NCBI GenBank assembly: GCA_965225915.1
Contig: OZ245326.1
Span: 3,596,001 to 3,660,000 of the forward strand
Source: JAAXHH01 sp965225915
Lineage (GTDB): Bacteria; JAAXHH01
Length of the DNA stretch: 64,000 bases
Reading direction: 5' to 3'
A program made the translations under genes and the position numbers. Under the pieces are notes generated by a model. It was not told the DNA's origin. It ran no database searches and saw only the letters and a list, made by a program, of their open reading frames with translations. This document shows, piece by piece, positions 1 to 8,530 of this stretch (position 1 is its first letter; every line of letters begins with the position of its first letter).

Positions 1-342
1 ATGGGAAACACTACGTCCAATTCGTGGCGGTTCGATCTGTCGACATACGTTCGCGCCAGGTCTATCGCTTTGCCCCGATCCATGCTATGCACTCCAGGGT
101 TGTTTATAGTATTGTTCATTTCGTCAAATCGTTTGAAAATGTGTCATCCGTTTATACGCCGTGTCAAGGTGGAAAAATCTCGAACAAGACTATCAGGGAT
201 TGCCTGTCATCCCAACTCCTCGGGGTTGACGCGATGCGTATAATCTAGGTAAAGTCGATCCAACTGGCACCCTGGCACCCTCTGCCATTCGGTTTTTCAG
301 CCGGCCCGGCTGTTAACGCTGTTCACAACGAAGGATCAAATC
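1..342. other. Leading intergenic region, no convincing gene
   Basis: I see no supported gene here. Two short open frames begin at positions 1 and 24, but their translations are low in recognisable structure and lack a good ribosome binding site. A perfect TATAAT lies at 239-244, about 100 bases before the gene at 343, but no matching -35 hexamer sits 16-18 bases upstream. A promoter there is only possible. Confidence 0.5.
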
Positions 343-1479
343 ATGAAAACAGACATGATCATTAATGAAGTGGAAACGCCCGCCGTATTGCTCGATGAAG
401 GGAAGCTCATGGCCAATCTACGTTCCATGCAACGGCTCGCGGATCAAAACGGCGTCGCACTGCGTCCCCATGCCAAGACCCATAAGTCCCTGGAGATCGG
501 CCGGAGACAGATCGACCAGGGTGCGTCGGGCGTCACTGTGGCCACGGTGGACGAGGCGCTGGTTTTCCTCGAGGGTGGATTTACGTCCATTACCGTTGCC
601 CGTCCGGTGGTTTCCCCGTCAAAGTGGGACCGCCTGCTGGCCGCGACGAAGGATCGTAACGCCGAGATCCGCGTGGTGACGGACTCGGAGGAAGGCATAC
701 ACGTGGCGGGCGAGCGGGCGACAGTCCACAATCATGGCGTTGAACTGTTCCTGAAGATCGACGTGGGACTGCATCGCTGCGGCCTGCTTCCGGGAGATGG
801 GCGAATCCCGAAACTGGCCGGGATGATCCATGATCACGGGCTTCTTGATTTCCGCGGGCTCCTTTCCCACGCGGGCCACGTGTACGGATCGAAATCCATG
901 GACGAAGCCGCCGGGATTGCGGAAGATGAACGCCGCGCCATGATCGAGGTGCGCGACGCCTTGCTGGCGGACGGTCTTCCGGTGCCGGAAGTCTCCGTCG
1001 GCGCCACGCCGGCCGTGCTGGCCACCGGTTCATTCGAAGGAATCACAGAAATCAGGCCGGGGAACTATGTCTTTCTTGATCTGCTTCCGGTACGCGTGGG
1101 CGTAGCCCGGGTTTCCGATATCGCCTTGTCGGTACTGACCACGGTGATCAGCAGGAACGGGCGCTACTTCGTTACGGATGCCGGTTCGAAGACCCTGACT
1201 TCGGACACGGGCGTGCACGGGATGACGGGCAACCAGGGATTCGGGCTCGCCTACCCGGTAACCGGATTTCTGGATGCCGAAAGCGAGATGATCGTGGAAA
1301 AAGTCTCGGAAGAGCACGGCATGGTCGGCCGGGCCGGTTTCGATCTTTCCATCGGGTCGAAGATTCGCGTCGTGCCGGTACACAGCTGTCCCGTGGCGAA
1401 CCTGGCTCGATCGTATGTTGTCCTGTCACCGGACGGTCTAGCAACGTGGCCGGTGGATGCCGCGGGTGGATCTAAGTAG
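343..1479 (+). CDS. D-threonine aldolase / D-serine dehydratase-like PLP enzyme
   Basis: This 378-residue protein belongs to the fold III (alanine racemase-like) PLP enzymes that act on D-threonine, D-serine or related beta-hydroxy D-amino acids in the cytoplasm. The N-terminal RPHAKTHK segment carries the likely Schiff-base lysine, K45. Near the C-terminus, H347 and C349 in VPVHSCP match the metal-binding His and Cys typical of the D-serine dehydratase-like domain. The start has an AAGGAT ribosome binding site about 9 bases upstream. Its 3' end overlaps by 42 bases the end of the convergent helicase gene. The family assignment is firm, but aldolase versus dehydratase activity and the substrate cannot be decided from sequence. 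Confidence 0.88.
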   Translation: MKTDMIINEVETPAVLLDEGKLMANLRSMQRLADQNGVALRPHAKTHKSLEIGRRQIDQGASGVTVATVDEALVFLEGGFTSITVARPVVSPSKWDRLLAATKDRNAEIRVVTDSEEGIHVAGERATVHNHGVELFLKIDVGLHRCGLLPGDGRIPKLAGMIHDHGLLDFRGLLSHAGHVYGSKSMDEAAGIAEDERRAMIEVRDALLADGLPVPEVSVGATPAVLATGSFEGITEIRPGNYVFLDLLPVRVGVARVSDIALSVLTTVISRNGRYFVTDAGSKTLTSDTGVHGMTGNQGFGLAYPVTGFLDAESEMIVEKVSEEHGMVGRAGFDLSIGSKIRVVPVHSCPVANLARSYVVLSPDGLATWPVDAAGGSK

Positions 1480-4380
1480 GATGCGACGGCAGCGTCCCAT
1501 CACATCCTTCACCGGCAACATTTGCCGGATACGTGTCAGCCGGTTACCTCCCGGTGCAGGTTTCATCTCAGCCAGGAACCGTGAGGGTCGCTTACGCTGT
1601 GTCGTTATGCAAAGCTTTTCTTCGGCCCGCGTGAGGGCAACGTAGAATACGCGCCTTTCCTCTTCGATGTCCTCGTCGGAACCCGTCATGCGGCGGTGGG
1701 GCAGGATATCCTCCACCACGTGAAAGAGGACTACCCCCCTGAACTCGTCGCCTTTGCTACGGTGTATCGTGGTTACGGTGATCCGGTCGTCTCGTTGCGT
1801 GACGTCGCAAACCCTATCAACCCTTTCTGCGTCATCGCGGGACAGTTCATTCCTTTGCGCATCACCGCGGGTAATTTCAACCCGGGCCGCGTCTTCATCG
1901 GAAGCCATGGATCGAAGGTACGAATCCGTGAATGAACCCGTTGAGGAATACCTGGCGGCCATCTGTCGAATCGTGTCGAGGGATTCCGTGTCGGCCGCGG
2001 CCATACGCTGCCTGCTCGTCTCGTCCCTTCGCCGGTAGAAGGCACCAAGCCCCGAATGTATCAACAATGCTTCGAAGAACTCGCCTGGAGATTTGTTCGG
2101 GGCCCCGTGGACTCCTCGCAGGTTTTCGATGCAACGCCGATATTCCTCCAGTTTAGTGACCACGTCACCCGGCAGGCTGTCCATATGCTCGAAGTAGGAA
2201 TGACCGTGCATCGCCACTTCGCGAAGCATGATGTTGGTGAACTGCCGGGACGGGAAGGACAGGCTGACAGCGTGCGACAGTGGATCAGCGCGTTCGGCAT
2301 GGATGATAACGTCGAAATAGGCCCCCACGGTCCTTCCGGCGTGAGACTGGTACAGCGCCCCGCCATCGAGCGGGTTGAAGGGCAGGTTCGCAGCCTTGAG
2401 CGCGGATTGAAGGGGACTCGCGATGGACTGGACCCTGACCAGTACAGCCATGTCCCTGTAGTCATACCCTAGTTTTTTCCATCGATGAATCGTGCGCACC
2501 ACGATGTTTGTTTCAGTTGCAAGCGATGAGCATTTGTGGATCCGGATGGTATCCTTGCGGGAGTTGTCCGCAGCCTGCACCGGCCGGATCGGTTTTTCGA
2601 ATCGGTCCAGGTTGTGAGAAATGACGCTTGCGGACCGGTTTACGATTTCCGGCCTGCATCGGTAGTTTTCGCCCAGGGTGTGGACCACCGCGCCCGGATA
2701 CCATCTTTGAAACGAGCGGATGTTCTCGGGATCCGCGCCGGTGAAGGTATTGATCATCTGGTCGTCATCGCCCACCGCGAACAAGTTGTTCAGTGGCAGA
2801 GAAAGCAGCCTGAGCATAAGGAACTGGACCGGGGTGAGATCCTGGACCTCGTCAACCAGCAGCGTATCATAGCGGTACTGGTAGATAGATCGTGCCCTGG
2901 GACAGGTGAGCAGGACTTCCACTGCGCGGTACAACTGCTCGTCAAAGGTCATCAGGGCCTTTTCGTCCATGCAACGTTCCACTTCGGCGCTTATTCTGCG
3001 GACCTGACGCGTATCGTACGCCTCAATCCCATCGCCACTCCCGTTTTTGTCTATGGGAATCAACGTTCTCCGACACCGGGAAACGGCCTCCTCGTAAGCG
3101 GTGACGAGATGCTCGGGAAACGGGTAGGGGATGGCCGGATGGTGCTTCTCGAAATCCTCTCTGAGAGCCTGCCTGAAAAGCTCCGTCAATCCCCCGGGCA
3201 AGGACCGTTCGGTAATGACGCCGTATCCCGCATAGGGACTGTCCGGCGCCTGCCTGCAGATCTCGTACCCGAGGCTGTGCAGCGTACGGATGTGCACGTC
3301 GGGTAGTCCGGCGTCCCCGTGTATGCGCTCGGACATCACCTCGCTCGCCGCCTTGTTGAATACCACGCACAGTATCCGACCGGGCTTGACTCCGCCCCGG
3401 ACGGCTTCCACCACCCGCCGGGTCAGAACCCGCGTCTTCCCCGAACCCGCGGGCGCGAGGGTAAGCACCACGCCGGCACGAGGCGAAAGACACCTGGCCT
3501 GTTCCTCGGCCAGGTCGGGCCTCGGACCGGGGATCAGCACGCTGGTCCCCTGCTCACGGCCGGCCAGGATCGAACAAATCCGGTTTACGCACCCATCCGG
3601 GTCGCTCGCAACTTCGCTTCCACTGAACCGGACTACATCCCGGACACTGTACTTCCTCGAAAGAACCTCGTTCCGTCCATGCTGACCTTCACGGGTAAAC
3701 TCCCTGCTGTCGATCTCGACGGCCACGAGTCTTCCATGTTGGTCTTCAACCAGCGCATCGACGAAACTCGCTCCCATCTGAACGTGCGACCTATAGGACA
3801 GTCCGGCTTCGGTCAGTCTGTCGAGCAATATCCTTTCCACGGGTGTCAGCCAGGGTTTCTCCGTCGAGACAAGAGCGCCAGGAGAAGCAAAAACGACGCA
3901 GGTACAATCCAGAAGCGACCGGAGTTGCTCCCTCTGCAGGGGGATCATCGACCCCGCGATCCGGTCTTTGTCCGGCATGCCGACCGATCCGATGTCCAGG
4001 TCCCGCTGATCCCATGGGGTAAAAAGATACATGGGGATGTATCGCCTGTACGCCGGAAGTACGATGAGATTCACCAGGTTGTTCAGATGGGGTTCGTACC
4101 GGGACGATAACTTGAGTACGACGCGGGCCGGTTCACCTGTAATCTCCTGGTCTTCATCCGGATCCCGCAGTACGGCAGTACCCGCCATAGACTCGATGTC
4201 CGGCCGGGAGAACGCATCCGGGCATCGGAATACGGCGAGCCCGCGTCCCTTCCGTTCCCACCGGGACAGGTCGTCCGGGGTTACATGCGAAGGACCGGAC
4301 GAATGAGTCTCGCCAGCCGATACAACCTCGCCAGCCGATACTTCCTCGGCCGGAGGATGTATGTATGCCCGGTTTCCCAT
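1438..4380 (-). CDS. UvrD/Rep-type helicase with N-terminal endonuclease-like domain
   Basis: This 980-residue protein is a superfamily 1A DNA helicase. It shows Walker A APAGSGKT at 309-316, Walker B DEVQD at 510-514, GDDDQMINTFTGAD near 537-550 (motif III), a GENYRCRPEIV segment, TIHRSKGDEF (motif V region) and a C-terminal VALTRAEEKL (motif VI). The region around 170-255 (a PVERILLDRL helix, then FVDALV and AVEID) looks like the Vsr/DUF559 type of PD-(D/E)XK endonuclease-like domain. Residues 1-170 are not recognised. UvrD-like helicases unwind DNA in repair, and the added nuclease-like part suggests repair or defence against foreign DNA. That role is inference. The gene overlaps the neighbour at 343-1479 tail to tail. 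Confidence 0.85.
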   Translation of the reverse strand: MGNRAYIHPPAEEVSAGEVVSAGETHSSGPSHVTPDDLSRWERKGRGLAVFRCPDAFSRPDIESMAGTAVLRDPDEDQEITGEPARVVLKLSSRYEPHLNNLVNLIVLPAYRRYIPMYLFTPWDQRDLDIGSVGMPDKDRIAGSMIPLQREQLRSLLDCTCVVFASPGALVSTEKPWLTPVERILLDRLTEAGLSYRSHVQMGASFVDALVEDQHGRLVAVEIDSREFTREGQHGRNEVLSRKYSVRDVVRFSGSEVASDPDGCVNRICSILAGREQGTSVLIPGPRPDLAEEQARCLSPRAGVVLTLAPAGSGKTRVLTRRVVEAVRGGVKPGRILCVVFNKAASEVMSERIHGDAGLPDVHIRTLHSLGYEICRQAPDSPYAGYGVITERSLPGGLTELFRQALREDFEKHHPAIPYPFPEHLVTAYEEAVSRCRRTLIPIDKNGSGDGIEAYDTRQVRRISAEVERCMDEKALMTFDEQLYRAVEVLLTCPRARSIYQYRYDTLLVDEVQDLTPVQFLMLRLLSLPLNNLFAVGDDDQMINTFTGADPENIRSFQRWYPGAVVHTLGENYRCRPEIVNRSASVISHNLDRFEKPIRPVQAADNSRKDTIRIHKCSSLATETNIVVRTIHRWKKLGYDYRDMAVLVRVQSIASPLQSALKAANLPFNPLDGGALYQSHAGRTVGAYFDVIIHAERADPLSHAVSLSFPSRQFTNIMLREVAMHGHSYFEHMDSLPGDVVTKLEEYRRCIENLRGVHGAPNKSPGEFFEALLIHSGLGAFYRRRDETSRQRMAAADTESLDTIRQMAARYSSTGSFTDSYLRSMASDEDAARVEITRGDAQRNELSRDDAERVDRVCDVTQRDDRITVTTIHRSKGDEFRGVVLFHVVEDILPHRRMTGSDEDIEEERRVFYVALTRAEEKLCITTQRKRPSRFLAEMKPAPGGNRLTRIRQMLPVKDVMGRCRRILLRSTRGIHRPRC

Positions 4381-4613
4381 GTTTGCAGTATCGAACGAGG
4401 AGCGTTCAGGTTGAAATTACGAGAATCACAAGGTTCGCCTGGATTCCGCGACTGAAATTCGGAAATCCCACCCGGTTGATGAAACAAGTTGCCTGCATTC
4501 CTACAGTCGGCGCGATGATTCCTGTCTCGAAACTTCGGACCCGCACCGTCTTCGCACTTTACGTTGATGGATCGTTCGCCGTGTGTTATTTTCCTGTTGA
4601 GGAGGCAAAGAAT

Positions 4614-5702
4614 ATGGGTGCCGTTGAAGAGACCTTGTGGGGCGCATTCCGTTCGCGCCCCGTGTACCTGTACACGTTGAACGGAGCGAGTGGCGCGGCC
4701 GCGCGCATAACGAACTACGGTGGGATTCTCCAGTCCCTGGATATCCCCGGACCGGACGGGGTCCTTGTGGACGTCGTCCTGGGCTTCGATACCTTCGATG
4801 AATACCTGGGGGATCATCCGTTCTTCGGCGCTACCGTAGGGCGATGCGCCAACCGTATTGCAGGCGGTAGATTTACGCTGGACGGACGGATTCATCAATT
4901 GGCGATCAACGACAGCGCCGGTCCTAATCACATACATGGGGGCCCTGGGGGATTCGACAAGCAACTCTGGGAAACGAGGTATTTCGGTCAGAACAGCGAG
5001 GGGCCCTACGTCGAACTGGTCTATACGAGTGGGGATGGGGAAGAAGGATATCCGGGTACCGTGGAAACGACCGTTACCTATGCCCTGACCGGAGACGACG
5101 AGTTGCGCATTACCATGGAGGCCCGTACAGCCAGGCCAACGTTGGTGAACCTGACCAATCACTCGTACTGGAACCTGAACGGCCACCGGGCCGGTACAGT
5201 GCTGGACCACGAGGTCACCCTGTTTGCCGACGCCTATACGCCCGTCGACAGCCACCTCATTCCCACCGGCGAAATCCGGGCGGTCGCTGGTACCCCATTC
5301 GACTTCACACAACCCAGGACCATCGGCGCGGAAATGGCTTCCATCCCCGCGTCGGGACCAGGCGGACCCGGGGGATGCGACCACAACTTCGTTCTGCGCG
5401 ATTCCGGTGGACGTGTCAGGCCGGCGGCGCGAGTCTTTTCCAGCCGGTCCGGTCTCACCATGGATGTAAGTACCAATCAACCCGGCGTGCAGTTCTACAC
5501 GGGGAATTTCCTGACCAGCGCCCTTACCGGAAAGCACGGGGCCGTTTACGACAAGCACCACGCTTTCTGCCTGGAAACACAGGTGTTTCCCGACGCCGTC
5601 AATCAACAGGGATCACCGGGATGGCCGTCGGTTGTTCTGGGTCCCGGCGAGCGATACCATCACGAGGTGTGCTACGCCTTCACATCCGCGGAGCCGACCT
5701 AG
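4614..5702 (+). CDS. galM: Aldose 1-epimerase
   Basis: This 362-residue mutarotase interconverts alpha and beta anomers of aldoses such as galactose or glucose in the cytoplasm. Family hallmarks are present: GRCANRI near 76-82, NHIHGG near 105-110, NLTNHSYWNLNG with the catalytic H183, DHNF near 256, and LETQ with the catalytic base E321. I chose the ATG at 4614 because GAGGAGG lies at 4599-4605, eight bases upstream, and the protein begins where homologues do. The frame is open back to 4365, but that leader is not GalM-like. The intergenic space to the convergent SDR is 73 bases. Sugar-specific partners are not adjacent, so the substrate is unknown. Confidence 0.93.
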   Translation: MGAVEETLWGAFRSRPVYLYTLNGASGAAARITNYGGILQSLDIPGPDGVLVDVVLGFDTFDEYLGDHPFFGATVGRCANRIAGGRFTLDGRIHQLAINDSAGPNHIHGGPGGFDKQLWETRYFGQNSEGPYVELVYTSGDGEEGYPGTVETTVTYALTGDDELRITMEARTARPTLVNLTNHSYWNLNGHRAGTVLDHEVTLFADAYTPVDSHLIPTGEIRAVAGTPFDFTQPRTIGAEMASIPASGPGGPGGCDHNFVLRDSGGRVRPAARVFSSRSGLTMDVSTNQPGVQFYTGNFLTSALTGKHGAVYDKHHAFCLETQVFPDAVNQQGSPGWPSVVLGPGERYHHEVCYAFTSAEPT

Positions 5703-5703
5703 T

Positions 5704-5763
5704 AAGCCGACGTTATATGTCGAAATAACAAGCCGATCTTAAAGCCGATCCCATATGCCGACC
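5704..5763. repeat. Degenerate short repeats between convergent genes
   Basis: AAGCCGA occurs three times (5704-5710, 5730-5736, 5742-5748). The first and third are followed by similar ATATGTCG and ATATGCCG tails. The repeats lie in the 73-base gap between galM and the convergent SDR. No hairpin with a T-run is seen, so I cannot call a terminator. Confidence 0.35.
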
Positions 5764-5775
5764 TTTAACTCGATC

Positions 5776-6522
5776 TCAACGGGTAAAGACGGTCTGACGC
5801 AGATGATCCGCATGGTCTGAGGCGAGGAACGCCAGGATCCTGCCCACACCCTCGGGCTCTCCCAGGTACTCGGCCGCCTGCTTCAGCGCGTCGTCCACCG
5901 ACTTGCCTTCAAACTCCGCTGCCTGGGCGATGTTTCTTAATTTCATGGGGGTGGCGATTCCACCGGGGCAGACCGCATGTACGCGTATGCCGAAGGAGGC
6001 CAGTTGACTCTCCAGCACGATCGCCATGCCGTGGACACCCCCCTTGCTGGTCCCGTAGGCCACCGATGAACTCCCTCCCCGTACACCGGCTCCGGATGAC
6101 AGCAGAACGATCACCCCGTGTTTCTGTTCCTTCATGATCGCCGTCGCGTATTTGGACGTCAGAAAGGAACCCTTCAGGTTGATGTCCATGACGCGATGCC
6201 ACACCGATTCGTCCAGTTCGTCCACGGGAACGCACGCGCCTTCGAGCACGCCCGCGCAGTTGATGAGCGCATCGATGCGACCGAAGTCTTCCACCGCGCC
6301 GGTCATCAACTCCTGGACCTGGCGGGCGTCCGAAACATCGACCATCCGTGAAGAGGTCTTTCCCCCCGCGGCCTGAATGTCGCGGACCGTTTCTTCCAGT
6401 CCGGGCGCATCGATATCGGCGAGTACGGTTCGACCCCCGGCCTCAGCGCAGCACAGGGCCGCGGCTCGTCCGATGCCCATCGCCGCGCCGGTCACGACGA
6501 CCGTCCTGTTTTCGAGCAGCAT
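5776..6522 (-). CDS. Short-chain dehydrogenase/reductase (SDR)
   Basis: This classical SDR has 248 residues and uses NAD(P)H to interconvert an alcohol and a ketone. The Rossmann motif TGAAMGIG is at 11-18, NCAG at 88-91, the catalytic serine is in LLSSGAG near 142, and Y156 and K160 form the YxxxK pair. The frame is open upstream to 6582, but the ATG at 6522 is preferred because GGAAGGATAG precedes it and the protein then begins at the first beta strand, as is usual. The substrate is unknown. The gene stands alone, convergent with galM. Confidence 0.88.
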   Translation of the reverse strand: MLLENRTVVVTGAAMGIGRAAALCCAEAGGRTVLADIDAPGLEETVRDIQAAGGKTSSRMVDVSDARQVQELMTGAVEDFGRIDALINCAGVLEGACVPVDELDESVWHRVMDINLKGSFLTSKYATAIMKEQKHGVIVLLSSGAGVRGGSSSVAYGTSKGGVHGMAIVLESQLASFGIRVHAVCPGGIATPMKLRNIAQAAEFEGKSVDDALKQAAEYLGEPEGVGRILAFLASDHADHLRQTVFTR

Positions 6523-6685
6523 GTCTCTATCCTTCCGTCTATGGGTTCGCAAGGTATCACCCTGATTCCGGGCTTGAAGCAAAACCTGTCAAGTATTCTA
6601 ACCTCTGGCCGTTAAATGATCAAACCCAATAAGAAGTGGTATTGCTCGATGCGGATCCCGTCCCGCCTTTACGCCCCCAATTGCC

Positions 6686-6714
6686 TTGACATTCGCTCTG
6701 TGCGCATGTAACAT
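6686..6714 (+). promoter_or_regulatory. Candidate sigma70-type promoter for the 6.8 kb gene run
   Basis: A perfect TTGACA at 6686-6691 is followed by a 17-base spacer and TAACAT at 6709-6714. It faces the molybdopterin oxidoreductase gene about 115 bases downstream and lies in the 305-base gap (6523-6827) between divergent genes. Nothing else is recognised in that gap. Confidence 0.45.
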
Positions 6715-6827
6715 TATGGCAAGCGTGGAGATAGAATCCACGGTGATTCCGGGTATACGTTTCGGTAGGCAACCAGCCCCTAACCGCTTGAAGATACGAA
6801 CCACCACGATCCCAATAGGACCAGTTA

Positions 6828-7469
6828 ATGGATCGGCGTCATTTCCTGGAAACACTTGCGGCCGGACTCATTGTCGGTGGGACTGCGCTGCCCACGCTTC
6901 ATTCCGTGGCTGGCCCCCTGTTTCTGCAGGTTGAAAAAGACGAAGAAGGCCTGACTCCACTGCGTCGTTTTTTCGCGGTAGCCATCGTTTCCTTTCCTCC
7001 AAAAATTGATGTTGAAAAGAAAACGCTCGAAATCGAAGGCGCCGTGGCAGCTCCTTTCGCCGTTGGATACGGGGAGTTGCACCAGTGGCCCCAACTGACG
7101 CAGGAAAGCATACTGCGGTGTGTCGGTGGCGCCCAGGGGCGAGCCCGGTGGGTCGGTGTGCGGTTGCGCGACCTGCTTAAAAAGGCGGGCGTGGCACCGG
7201 ACGCCAGGGACGTCATTTTCTACGGGGCCGATGAGTACGAAAGCAGTATCCCTGTTGGCGATGCGATGAAGAAAAGCAGCATGCTGGCGCTACAGATGAA
7301 CGACGAGCCGCTGTGGCGCAAGCACGGTTCGCCCGTACGACTGGTACTTCCCGGCATGTACGGATACAAGCAGGTCAAGTGGCTGACCAGGATCGAGGTC
7401 ACCCGCAAGAACCACAAAGGATATTGGGAACAACGCGGCTATTCGGACGATGGGCGTATCAAATCCTGA
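6828..7469 (+). CDS. Tat-type molybdopterin-dependent oxidoreductase (sulfite oxidase/MsrP-like)
   Basis: This 213-residue protein consists mainly of the sulfite-oxidase-type molybdopterin domain. C98 in ILRCVGG corresponds to the cysteine that ligates molybdenum in this family. The N-terminus DRRHFLE plus a hydrophobic stretch to about residue 28 is a twin-arginine (Tat) signal, so the protein should be folded with its cofactor and exported to the periplasm. It is shorter than MsrP/YedY (about 330 residues), and no MsrQ-like membrane haem partner is adjacent. Substrate and electron partner are therefore unknown. AGGA lies 7 bases before the ATG. It is 15 bases upstream of an RmlB-like gene and probably co-transcribed with it. 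Confidence 0.82.
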   Translation: MDRRHFLETLAAGLIVGGTALPTLHSVAGPLFLQVEKDEEGLTPLRRFFAVAIVSFPPKIDVEKKTLEIEGAVAAPFAVGYGELHQWPQLTQESILRCVGGAQGRARWVGVRLRDLLKKAGVAPDARDVIFYGADEYESSIPVGDAMKKSSMLALQMNDEPLWRKHGSPVRLVLPGMYGYKQVKWLTRIEVTRKNHKGYWEQRGYSDDGRIKS

Positions 7470-7484
7470 GGAGCCGGGCTTTCA

Positions 7485-8489
7485 ATGGATGCCATGCTGG
7501 TTACCGGTGGAGCCGGGTTCATTGGCAGTAACTTCGTTCGATACGTATTGAACCGCTATCCCGGCTCTCATGTCGTGGTTCTCGACGCCCTCACCTACGC
7601 CGGAAATCCGTCCAATCTAGATGACTGCGGGAATTCGGATCGGCTTCGGTTCATACATGGGGACATCCGGGACCGGACACTGGTCGACGAAGTAATGCAC
7701 GGGGTGGACGCTGTAGTAAACTTCGCGGCCGAATCGCATGTCGATCGATCCATCCTCGATCCATCCGGGTTCATCGAAACCAATTACAATGGGGTATTCG
7801 TCCTGCTGGAAGCCGCGCGGAGTCTGGAAATAAAGAGGTTCCTCCAGGTGTCCACGGACGAGGTGTACGGCCACGTACCCTCCGGCCTCTCGGTGGAAAG
7901 CGACGCTTTCGCGCCACGCAGCCCCTATGCCGCCAGCAAGGCCGCGGCGGACCTGCTGGTACAGTCCTATTACACCACCTATGGGCTGCCCGTTCTGATT
8001 ACGAGAGGCGGGAATACCATCGGACCCTACCAGTACCCGGAGAAGGTCCTGCCCGTATTCATCACGAATGCCCTGGAGTACAAACCGCTTCCGGTATACG
8101 GCGACGGAAGCGCAGTGCGCAGCTACATGTACGTGGAAGATCACTGTTCCGCCATAGACCAGGTGCTCCGGTCCGGTCAACCGGGGACCGCCTACAACGT
8201 GGGCACGAATTACGAGGTAAGCGGACGCGCCCTGGCGGACCGGGTTCTGAATAAGCTCGACAGGCCGGCAGGTCTGCGCGAGTTCGTTCCAGACCGCAGC
8301 GGGCACGATCTGCGGTACGCTTTGGATTGCGGCCGCATTCGATCCCTGGGCTGGAAACCCGAGTACGACTTCGAAACGATGCTGGACAAGACGGTGCGGT
8401 GGTACGTGGATCACCAGCCGTGGTGGCAAGAGATCACGAACGACAGTGGTTACAAGTCATACTATCGAAAGCAATATCATGAACGATGA
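7485..8489 (+). CDS. rfbB: dTDP-glucose 4,6-dehydratase-like NAD-dependent epimerase/dehydratase
   Basis: This 334-residue extended SDR resembles RmlB/RfbB, which converts dTDP-glucose to dTDP-4-keto-6-deoxyglucose for surface sugars. TGGAGFIGS at 7-15 binds NAD. T124-D125-E126 in STDEVYG is the dehydratase-specific triad, and Y148/K152 form YxxxK. The conserved stretch near 190 reads RGGNTIGPYQYPEKVLP, where most RmlB proteins have a Cys-Ser-Asn-Asn version, so the enzyme is somewhat divergent and the nucleotide sugar is uncertain. The start at 7485 has GAGGAG 11 bases upstream; ATG at 7494 is an alternative. No rmlA, rmlC or rmlD is nearby. Glycosyltransferase and UppP genes follow. Confidence 0.85.
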   Translation: MDAMLVTGGAGFIGSNFVRYVLNRYPGSHVVVLDALTYAGNPSNLDDCGNSDRLRFIHGDIRDRTLVDEVMHGVDAVVNFAAESHVDRSILDPSGFIETNYNGVFVLLEAARSLEIKRFLQVSTDEVYGHVPSGLSVESDAFAPRSPYAASKAAADLLVQSYYTTYGLPVLITRGGNTIGPYQYPEKVLPVFITNALEYKPLPVYGDGSAVRSYMYVEDHCSAIDQVLRSGQPGTAYNVGTNYEVSGRALADRVLNKLDRPAGLREFVPDRSGHDLRYALDCGRIRSLGWKPEYDFETMLDKTVRWYVDHQPWWQEITNDSGYKSYYRKQYHER

Positions 8490-8530
8490 CATTCGTATGG
8501 GTTCGGCAACTCTTTCATGGAGGTTAAGAC

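Noticed and set aside
1..248. Two short plus-strand open frames at the window start
   Set aside because: No ribosome binding site, no family resemblance, and overlapping frames of similar length point to chance.
4281..5606. Long open frame on the minus strand opposite galM (about 441 codons)
   Set aside because: It lies antisense to clear aldose epimerase motifs and its translation shows no domain. It reflects GC-rich codon bias.
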